DNA from: CAYVAP01 sp964343195 | GTDB taxonomy: Bacteria > Bacteroidota > Bacteroidia > J057 | Direction: 5' to 3' | Length of the DNA stretch: 24,680 bases | Assembly (NCBI GenBank): GCA_964343195.1 | Contig: CAYFIR010000102.1 | Span: 1 to 24,680, forward strand | In this document: positions 16,373 to 21,939 of the stretch, piece after piece | How the letters are laid out: every line of letters starts with the position of its first letter | Position numbering within the stretch: position 1 is the first letter of the stretch | Program-made: the position numbers and the translations under genes | Notes under the pieces: generated by a model | Databases searched by the model: none | Told to the model about the DNA's origin: nothing | Seen by the model: only the letters and a program-made list of their open reading frames with translations

Positions 16373-17731
16373 ATGCCTTACCAACAACTTCTCTCTTCGC
16401 TCCTCTTGTGCATTTCTACCCTGCCTCTTTTGGCTCAGACCCCTCCTGCCGTAGATCTGCGCATGTATGACATCATAGATGCCGTCAATTCCGAACGGTT
16501 GGAAGCTGACATCCGGACCCTGGCTGAATTTGGCACCAGGCACACCTTGTCAGATACGAGCTCTGAGACTCGGGGTATCGGGGCTGCCCGGCGGTGGATT
16601 AAGCAGGAGTTTGACCAGATTAGCACCGACTGTGATGGCTGCCTCGAGGTATTTTACCAGCGTAACCTGGTACCTGCCGAGGGCAACAGGCGCATCACAC
16701 GGGATGTCGAAGTGGTCAACGTAGTCGCCATACAGCGGGGAACCCTTTACCCCAATCGCTACATCATCATGTCAGGCGACATCGACTCACGGGCCTCTGA
16801 CGTCATGAACGACAGCATCGAGGCCCCCGGAGCCAATGACAATGCAACCGGGATGGCAGGAGCCATGGAGGCAGCACGGGTCCTTTCGCAATATGAATTC
16901 CCAGCCAGCATCGTCTATGTCGGGCTTTCAGGGGAAGAACAGGGGCTCTACGGAGGACAAGGCCTGGCCGAGTATGCCCAGGAAAATAACTGGAACATCA
17001 TCGGAATCCTCAACAACGATATGATCGGCAACATTGAAGGGATCGATGGGGTCATTGATAACCGCACCTTCCGCATTTTTTCTGAACCGACTCCTGTAAC
17101 CGAAACAGACAGGGAACGCCGCATGCGACGCTTTTATGGAGGCGAAGTCGATGGAATTTCCCGTCAGCTCGCCCGCTATGTCCACCGCGTGACATCTATA
17201 TATATGCCACAGATGAATCCCATGCTGATTTATCGCCTGGACCGGTTTGGTCGTGGGGGACACCACCGCCCATTTAACGATGCAGGCTATGCCGGTATCC
17301 GCATCATGGAGGCCCATGAGAATTATAACCGACAGCATCAGGATATCCGAGTGGAGAATGACATTGAATACGGCGATGTGATCGAGGGAGTGGATTTTGA
17401 CTATTGTGCCCGGCTCACCGGAGTCAATGCCATCACCCTGGCCGGATTGGCTGCAGCGCCACCTGCTCCGGACTCCGTGGCCATTGGGGGAGCGGTGCAG
17501 CCCGATACCCGACTCGCCTGGAAATCCGTTGAGTCCTCTAACCTGGCTGGTTACAAGATATACTGGCGGGAAACGACTGCACCGCAATGGCAGCATAGTC
17601 GATTTGTCGGAAATGTAGAGGAATTTGTGCTCGAGGGAATTGTCATTGACAACTTCCTGTTTGGAGTATCAGCGGTCAGCAAAGACGGTAACGAATCCCT
17701 CGTAACCTTCCCAAGTCAGGTCATCAGATAG
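16373..17731 (+). CDS. secreted M28-family zinc metallopeptidase with C-terminal fibronectin III-like domain
   Basis: A 452-residue protein with a signal peptide (LLSSLLLCISTLPLLAQ). The peptidase M28 domain spans about 40-365 and is expected to act as an aminopeptidase or carboxypeptidase with two zinc ions outside the cytoplasm. Visible ligands and catalytic residues are Asp146 in PGANDNATG, Glu178-Glu179 in LSGEEQGLYG, Asp206 in LNNDMIGN and His305 in IMEAHENYNR. The position that is His in the usual GHxDS motif is Asp126 here (SGDIDSR); I recall GDIDSR-type M28 proteins in other bacteria, so this may mark a subgroup rather than loss of function. Residues 365-450 (PDSVAIGG...LAGYKIYWRE...FLFGVSAVSKDGNES) form an Ig/fibronectin III-like domain. 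No type IX C-terminal signal is obvious. A strong terminator follows. Confidence 0.9.
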   Translation: MPYQQLLSSLLLCISTLPLLAQTPPAVDLRMYDIIDAVNSERLEADIRTLAEFGTRHTLSDTSSETRGIGAARRWIKQEFDQISTDCDGCLEVFYQRNLVPAEGNRRITRDVEVVNVVAIQRGTLYPNRYIIMSGDIDSRASDVMNDSIEAPGANDNATGMAGAMEAARVLSQYEFPASIVYVGLSGEEQGLYGGQGLAEYAQENNWNIIGILNNDMIGNIEGIDGVIDNRTFRIFSEPTPVTETDRERRMRRFYGGEVDGISRQLARYVHRVTSIYMPQMNPMLIYRLDRFGRGGHHRPFNDAGYAGIRIMEAHENYNRQHQDIRVENDIEYGDVIEGVDFDYCARLTGVNAITLAGLAAAPPAPDSVAIGGAVQPDTRLAWKSVESSNLAGYKIYWRETTAPQWQHSRFVGNVEEFVLEGIVIDNFLFGVSAVSKDGNESLVTFPSQVIR

Positions 17732-18052
17732 GCACCAAAAAGGAATATTTTTTCTAACATGGTAAAAACAGGCTGAGTCCCCATAAAACAGGGGATTCAG
17801 CCTGTTTTCATTGGTTGCAGTGCTCAAACAAGGAAAAATGCAGCCAAAAAGAACATATAACAAAAGCCATAAACCCGTTATTACATGTAAGATAATAATC
17901 AAAAGACACACTATCTTCTTGTTAGATCAACCTTCAGCCCGTCTGAAGCGATTATTACCGCCCATTTTGCGTGCAACATCCAGCGGAAATGTACAATACT
18001 TTTTAAAAGTCGGAATATTTAATTGCAATAGAAACTAAGTGATACGGAAGTC
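17732..18052. other. intergenic region after the M28 peptidase
   Basis: A 321-bp stretch. Apart from the terminator at 17765-17808 I see only AT-rich sequence, presumably with the promoter of the SPOR gene near its right end (aaaagtcggaatatttaattgcaat). Short ORFs here show no family character. Confidence 0.5.
17765..17808. terminator. strong bidirectional hairpin terminator after the M28 gene
   Basis: aaaacaggctgagtcccc (17765-17782) pairs with ggggattcagcctgtttt (17791-17808), 18 positions with one wobble or mismatch and an 8-nt loop. It has an A-run on the left and a T-run on the right, so it works on either strand. It lies 33 bp past the peptidase stop. Confidence 0.9.
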
Positions 18053-18811
18053 ATGCTCAAAAATACCCCCAAAACCAATATTGCCATCATCGCGATTGCC
18101 GCCTTGATGCTAGCCCTTCTTCCGACAACCATGAAGGCACAGGCAGGAAACCCCTGGCGAGAAATTATTGAAACCCAGTACAGAGGAGGAGGCAACGATG
18201 GCCTGATCCTCATATACTATTGTGCGAGCTACTCGGAGGTTTGCGCAGAAATGAATGAGTCCATTCTCCATCACGAGGATGTCAAGCCATTGCTAGAAAA
18301 GGAATATCAGCTGACCACTCTTTCTCCAGAACACATGAGCCGGGAAGAACAGGAACTGGCAAGACGACTAAATTTCCTTTTCTCCCCTACCCTGGTAATC
18401 CTTGACAGAGATTATGTGGAAATTGATCGACTCTCTGGTTTCGTTGAGACCGAGACACTGGTCAAATGGCTCAAATCACATATTCCAGCCCCCATTACTG
18501 ATACGAATGACCGAACCCCGGAGCCTGTTGACATTTCCTGGATATACGGCGTTCAGGTGGACGCATTCCAGGACTACTCCAATGCGGTCAATCGCCAAAA
18601 CAGGCTCCGTAATACCCCTCTGGGAAAGGACGCCCGAATTGAAGCTGGTCAGGATGCATCCAACACTGTCGTTTACCGGGTAATCATCGGCACCTGCTCT
18701 TCCCTGGAAGAAGCCAATCAGGTTAAGCGGGAATATCACCGGATTTCCGGCAAAGAAGGATTGTTGAAAAAGCAGTTTGGGCCGAATGGAGAATGGCTCC
18801 TGGCGGAATAA
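18053..18811 (+). CDS. periplasmic thioredoxin-like protein with C-terminal SPOR domain
   Basis: A 252-residue protein with a signal peptide (IAIIAIAALMLALLPTTMKAQA). Residues about 35-145 look like a thioredoxin-like fold: GLILIYYCASYSEVCAEMNESIL in the position of the usual WCxxC helix, ending in LNFLFSPTLVILDRDYVEIDRLSGF (the cis-Pro strand) and a terminal helix VETETLVKWLKSHI. The redox motif is not CxxC but Cys-x5-Cys, so classical disulphide exchange is doubtful. Residues about 165-250 resemble a SPOR domain, which binds denuded septal peptidoglycan: WIYGVQVDAFQDYSNAVNRQNRL and VYRVIIGTCSSLEEANQVKREYH form the two repeats. A linker rich in Thr/Asp/Pro joins them. The combination would place a thioredoxin-like module at cell-wall sites. 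It ends 5 bp from the convergent lipoprotein gene. Confidence 0.75.
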   Translation: MLKNTPKTNIAIIAIAALMLALLPTTMKAQAGNPWREIIETQYRGGGNDGLILIYYCASYSEVCAEMNESILHHEDVKPLLEKEYQLTTLSPEHMSREEQELARRLNFLFSPTLVILDRDYVEIDRLSGFVETETLVKWLKSHIPAPITDTNDRTPEPVDISWIYGVQVDAFQDYSNAVNRQNRLRNTPLGKDARIEAGQDASNTVVYRVIIGTCSSLEEANQVKREYHRISGKEGLLKKQFGPNGEWLLAE

Positions 18812-18816
18812 CCGCC

Positions 18817-19803
18817 CTATTCGTAGTATTCGAAGGCATCAATAATGTCCAAATAAACACCATCAAAGCCTACCTCCAGAATTTTTGTGAGGTAGGCATT
18901 TTGATTTCCATAAATGACAGCCTGCCATTCGGGATTCCAGTAATGCACCTTGAAATTGCCTTGCCAGTTGGGGTTTTCCCGATCCAGCCATTCGGGCGGC
19001 TCCTGACCCCAGGCTTCATCCCAGTAATAGCGATAATCCTCGGCCTCCCCGATAGACAGGTAACAAATGAGCAATCTGCGGCCCCCATTGGCCTTGCGGC
19101 GCAATAGGTTAAGGTCGTCAGAAGTGAATACTTCTTCTTCCTGAAAAAAGAGATCCATGATCACCAGGTCATAATTGTTGGCACTTACTGCCGCTATAAA
19201 ATCCTGCCTGCTGCCAAAATTCTCGGGATTGAGCAGGTAGAGGAAGTTCCGGATATCCGACAGACTTTCCACCTCTCCTGCATGCTCTTCATGAAGGGGG
19301 GCTGGATAACCCGGTATGATGTCCAGTTCGCGGTGATTGGCAGCGAAGGAGATATATCCATACTCCTGATTTCGCCTGTAGGAATCAGCCATGTTATCTT
19401 CCGTGGAACAATAATCTGTAACCAGAATGTGGTTGCCAGCCTCACGGGAAATATCCAGATAGGAGCGCAGATACTCCTGCGTACCCGAGGGAGTGGCCCT
19501 GTCATCGCGGTTATAACCGTACAGCAAATCCTCCTGACCGTGTCCATCAATGGCACTCAGGTAAGCCATATGAGGCTGCCCATCGGCCTCGCCATCCTCC
19601 GTGACCAGTTCAATGCCGTTTTGGGGAATGACGATAAATTCGGGGTTCACCCTCCTGGCAGACTGGCTAATAGCCATCACAAACTCCCGCATTTCCTCTT
19701 TTGCATCCAGGTCTTCGGGAATGGCAGAATTTCCCTTGCATCCTACCACCACTACTGAGCATATCAGCAGGAGCAAACCCGATGATTTCAACCTATACTT
19801 CAT
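18817..19803 (-). CDS. GH114-like (MJ1477/TM1410 family) extracellular lipoprotein
   Basis: A 328-residue protein with a lipoprotein signal: hydrophobic stretch LLLLICSVVVVG followed by Cys22, then KGNS. The remainder resembles the MJ1477/TM1410 family related to glycoside hydrolase family 114 (endo-alpha-1,4-polygalactosaminidase), a TIM barrel. Recognisable segments are RNFLYLLNPENF, YDLVIMDLFFQEEE, RRLLICYLSIGEAEDYRYYWD, KVHYWNPEWQAVIYG and the C-terminal EVGFDGVYLDIIDAFEYYE. The Asp in VIMDLFF, Glu in SIGEAED and Asp residues in GVYLDIID are likely active-site acids. The role would be cleavage of a galactosamine- or galactosaminogalactan-like polysaccharide at the cell surface, but many family members have no tested activity. 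It is the last host-type gene before the presumed island edge. Confidence 0.85.
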   Translation of the reverse strand: MKYRLKSSGLLLLICSVVVVGCKGNSAIPEDLDAKEEMREFVMAISQSARRVNPEFIVIPQNGIELVTEDGEADGQPHMAYLSAIDGHGQEDLLYGYNRDDRATPSGTQEYLRSYLDISREAGNHILVTDYCSTEDNMADSYRRNQEYGYISFAANHRELDIIPGYPAPLHEEHAGEVESLSDIRNFLYLLNPENFGSRQDFIAAVSANNYDLVIMDLFFQEEEVFTSDDLNLLRRKANGGRRLLICYLSIGEAEDYRYYWDEAWGQEPPEWLDRENPNWQGNFKVHYWNPEWQAVIYGNQNAYLTKILEVGFDGVYLDIIDAFEYYE

Positions 19804-19840
19804 GGTGAAATATAGGAGGTTTGCAGGAATATTTCATGGC

Positions 19841-19878
19841 ATAAAAAAACGCTCCATACTATCCGTATAGAGCGTTTT
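19841..19878 (-). terminator. rho-independent terminator directly after a tRNA 3'-end remnant
   Basis: aaaacgctccatac (19846-19859) pairs with gtatagagcgtttt (19865-19878), with one G-U or C-A position and a 5-nt loop. Its minus-strand T-run (tttttttat, 19849-19841) shows that it stops transcription coming from the right. No minus-strand protein gene ends just upstream; the tRNA-like fragment at 19880-19896 does, so this looks like the terminator of an original tRNA gene. Confidence 0.8.
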
Positions 19879-19879
19879 G

Positions 19880-19896
19880 TGCGGACGAGAGGATTT
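19880..19896 (-). other. tRNA 3'-end fragment, probable attachment site (att) of an integrated island
   Basis: Read on the minus strand, aaatcctctcgtccgca has the form of the 3' end of a tRNA: end of the T-loop, T-stem 3' half (cctct), seven-base acceptor 3' strand (cgtccgc) and discriminator A. The T-stem 5' half and T-loop do not continue rightwards (ttgttaaat does not complete the loop and stem), so only a fragment is present. This is typical of the core duplicated by tyrosine recombinases. The isoacceptor cannot be fixed; the acceptor GCGGACG-type would suit a tRNA-Leu. Confidence 0.6.
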
Positions 19897-19952
19897 AACA
19901 ACTTATCCACCAAAACAGTTTGATAATCAATTAGATACGATCTCAAAGACCA

Positions 19953-19993
19953 TGGCGGAGTTTGGCGGAACATTTATGGCGGGTATCTGGCGG
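19953..19993. repeat. four TGGCGG direct repeats next to the tRNA fragment
   Basis: TGGCGG occurs at 19953-19958, 19963-19968, 19977-19982 and 19988-19993, spaced 10, 14 and 11 bp apart, often followed by A (TGGCGGA, three of four). This is near one helical turn. Clustered direct repeats within 100 bp of an att core are what arm-type integrase or excisionase sites look like. That role is inferred. Confidence 0.55.
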
Positions 19994-20041
19994 AGGTTCT
20001 TTTATAGCCATTCAGCATTTTGAGGACGACCTATAAGTACA

Positions 20042-20509
20042 CTACTCCTTCAAGGGGAATTCAAAATCTCCAATAATTTGACTAGGATTAATAAGGGGAA
20101 TGTGCATTTGATTGTATGGGGTACCTTGTAAGGTCCCAAGTACAACCCCTCGAGAAGTAGCCAGGTGAATTGAGGAAACCATTTGGGTAAGTTGTCGCTG
20201 CTGCTCAATCAATGGTTGTGCACTCTCTTGATCTAAAGGGAATAGCTCATCAAACTCAACTAAATCAAAAACCATCGAAGACTCAACCTCAGCGACCTCT
20301 GGACCCTCCTCTCCTAAATTAAGTTTAGTATTCAATACAGAATAGATAGCCTTTTCTGCCCGGCTTAAACTTATATTAAATTGAACGTTCCAAGCTCCAC
20401 CCTTTTGATCTGCTTGCTCGATAGGCCCTCGAGGATAATCCCAAGCCACCTTAGTAACGGCCATTCGATTAATTCGAAGATTGATAGATTGAAGATTAGA
20501 ATCAGCCAT
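20042..20509 (-). CDS. SecB-like chaperone, probable third component of a toxin-antitoxin-chaperone module
   Basis: A 155-residue protein, the size of E. coli SecB. It follows the SecB fold order: an N-terminal strand INLRINRMAVTKVAWDYP, strands WNVQFNISL and AIYSVLNTKLNLG, then EVAEVESSMVFDLV. A helix QPLIEQQRQLTQMVSSIHLATSRGV and the closing TLQGTPYNQMHIPLINPSQI follow. That closing segment corresponds to the SecB segment SRGTFPQLNLAPVNFDALF. SecB chaperones are tetramers that hold unfolded proteins for export. In TAC systems a dedicated SecB-like protein instead protects the antitoxin. It lies 22 bp after the HTH antitoxin gene on the same strand, which supports that role. Identity to SecB is low and based on pattern, so a database profile comparison would settle it. 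Confidence 0.65.
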   Translation of the reverse strand: MADSNLQSINLRINRMAVTKVAWDYPRGPIEQADQKGGAWNVQFNISLSRAEKAIYSVLNTKLNLGEEGPEVAEVESSMVFDLVEFDELFPLDQESAQPLIEQQRQLTQMVSSIHLATSRGVVLGTLQGTPYNQMHIPLINPSQIIGDFEFPLKE

Positions 20510-20531
20510 TGCGAATCATCAGAAATTAATA

Positions 20532-21035
20532 TTAGGATGGATAGCTCATAATAGCCTCCCCTAAGTTGATTGAAAGAGATTGCTGACTATTTGCCTTTGT
20601 ATGAACCTCCCACTTCGGATATGAGTAAACGTTTTTCTCATATCCGCTGATAGCTCTTAGATTTTGCCCTATTTGGATGAGGGTATCTAAACGGGAATAA
20701 TCAATCCCCTCTAATAAATATCCCATTAGAGGAATTTTTATATTGACACGAAGTGGCTCCAAGTCAATGAGTTGAATTCCCAGTGCCGCCTCAATATCTA
20801 TTAAAGTACTAGTTGTAAAATTATGAGTCCCACCTAGCCATTTGCTAATCTCCGAGGGACTTTTGCCCAACTTATCAGCAAACTCCTTCTTAGAGATGCC
20901 TTGAGCTTCCAATGCGTCATCTATCTTAGCCGCTAGCTTCATGAGCTTAACGGTTTTTTGATGCTTTTCAGGGCTGATCCTATTAAGCGACCGGGCCAGT
21001 GCACTACCTGTACGTTTTGGTGTTTTGCTATTCAT
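20532..21035 (-). CDS. XRE-family HTH antitoxin with a candidate chaperone-addiction tail
   Basis: A 167-residue protein. Residues about 36-86 are a Cro/CI-type helix-turn-helix: KIDDALEAQGISKKEFADKL, then SPSEISKWLGGTHNFTTSTLIDIEAALGI. The N-terminal 35 residues are basic. The C-terminal 80 residues (DLEPLRVNIKIPLMGYLLEG... to YPKWEVHT and SINLGEAIMSYPS) are not part of the HTH. They contain exposed aromatic and hydrophobic residues (YSYPKW, Trp142), like the chaperone-addiction (ChAD) tails of TAC antitoxins. I chose ATG 21035, which overlaps the toxin stop by 8 nt (atgaatag), the usual translational coupling; two earlier in-frame ATGs lie deeper inside the toxin gene. It is expected to bind its own promoter upstream of the toxin gene and repress the operon. 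Confidence 0.8.
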   Translation of the reverse strand: MNSKTPKRTGSALARSLNRISPEKHQKTVKLMKLAAKIDDALEAQGISKKEFADKLGKSPSEISKWLGGTHNFTTSTLIDIEAALGIQLIDLEPLRVNIKIPLMGYLLEGIDYSRLDTLIQIGQNLRAISGYEKNVYSYPKWEVHTKANSQQSLSINLGEAIMSYPS

Positions 21036-21528
21036 CTTCAAAAAGGTCATCGTTAAATTCCAAGTCTCCCTCAAATTCTAAGTATCCAATCGACAGATCT
21101 CCATCCTTCTTACGCTCCATGATCTGCTTATCCATAGCTTGCAAACGCTTTACCATTTCATAAAGATTAGGATCCTCCTGGTAAGTTCGAACACTTTTGG
21201 GTCCTCCCCCCCCCAGTATAACCAATCCTCTGCTAAAGTGAATAACGTATAGTCTTAAATCATGCGAGACACCTTCTCCTTTTCTCAACTTGTGAATGCC
21301 GTCGGTTGGCTTCCCCTCTCTCTCTTCAAAAAACTGCTTCCTTGCTCCAGTTTCCTTAGACATTCCTAGCAACCTGCCTACTATATCATCGATTTCCTCT
21401 TGATAGTCATCCTCGTATGCATCCAAGAACTCCTCGAAGAGTGTGGATTCACTATTCCCTATGATTGGACTGTAGAAGCTAGCCTCCGAGCCCGAAATAT
21501 CCTCTAACTTACTAAGTCTAAATTTCAC
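21028..21528 (-). CDS. RelE/HigB-like toxin of a TA module
   Basis: A 166-residue protein, longer than classic RelE/HigB (about 90-110). The core lies at about 68-140: ARKQFFEEREGKPTDGIHKLRKG, then SHDLRLYVIHFSRGLVILGGGG, then a helical PNLYEMVKRLQAMDKQIMER. The R-L-Y-x-I strand followed by a hydrophobic strand ending in ILGGGGPK is a pattern I associate with a Bacteroidota RelE/ParE-superfamily branch. The N-terminal 65 residues are acidic and helical (SESTLFEEFLDAYEDDYQEEID). RelE-type toxins cut mRNA on the ribosome; that activity here is inferred. The start is GTG 21528; an in-frame TGA lies about ten codons upstream and no ATG intervenes. Being first in the operon, before its antitoxin, matches the HigBA order. 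Confidence 0.65.
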   Translation of the reverse strand: MKFRLSKLEDISGSEASFYSPIIGNSESTLFEEFLDAYEDDYQEEIDDIVGRLLGMSKETGARKQFFEEREGKPTDGIHKLRKGEGVSHDLRLYVIHFSRGLVILGGGGPKSVRTYQEDPNLYEMVKRLQAMDKQIMERKKDGDLSIGYLEFEGDLEFNDDLFEDE

Positions 21529-21638
21529 TTTAAAGTTAAATTTTTCATAAGGTTTTCAACGCCAGGATTCCGAAGCGATGATAAGATGTAGGTATATGGC
21601 AATCTTATACGGCAAAAACAGTGTCCGAGTGCTAGATA

Positions 21639-21866
21639 TTAATGGTAAATGCCCCCTCTCAACACCTCCTCCAGCCTCTCCAGCGGCACCTTCCACTGCA
21701 CCCAGGGCGACCTCCTATCGACAGACTCGAATAGCTCCTCAGCCAGGGCCTTGCCCTCCTCGCTAAAGATCTCCTCTTCCTTCAGGCTGGGAGTCAGCTC
21801 GCCCTCGGCATGTAGGGCCTCGATCCACTCGCAGACCATTTCGATTTGTGCTGGGGTTAGGGTCAT
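21639..21866 (-). CDS. small acidic protein of unknown function
   Basis: A 75-residue, Glu-rich, mostly helical protein: MTLTPAQIEMVCEWIEALHA, then TPSLKEEEIFSEEGKALAEEL, ending KVPLERLEEVLRGGIYH. I do not recognise it. It is more GC-rich than its island neighbours. It lies 73 bp after the Argonaute stop and 110 bp before the toxin start, same strand, so it could be a third product of the Argonaute operon or an unrelated passenger. It has an ATG start and coding-like composition with no competing frame. Confidence 0.5.
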   Translation of the reverse strand: MTLTPAQIEMVCEWIEALHAEGELTPSLKEEEIFSEEGKALAEELFESVDRRSPWVQWKVPLERLEEVLRGGIYH

Positions 21867-21894
21867 AGTTGTATGGGTGTTAGTTAATGACTTG

Positions 21895-21935
21895 GCTAAC
21901 CGTAGCCAAACCGTACAAACTTGTGTTTGTGGTGT
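21895..21935. promoter_or_regulatory. two small palindromes between the Argonaute gene and the small ORF
   Basis: TTGGCTA-ACCG-TAGCCAA is a 7-bp inverted repeat, and acaaac-ttgt-gtttgt a second one just after it. They lie within 50 bp downstream of the Argonaute stop and upstream of the small gene. They could be an operator, an RNA hairpin or a weak terminator; no T-run is present. Confidence 0.35.
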
Positions 21936-21939
21936 TTCT

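Noticed and set aside
17811..18038. 75-codon plus-strand ORF before the SPOR gene
   Set aside because: No ribosome-binding context, AT-rich random-looking translation and no family pattern.
19880..19970. Complete tRNA gene on the minus strand
   Set aside because: Only the 3' 17 bases fit; the T-stem 5' half, anticodon arm and D arm are absent to the right.
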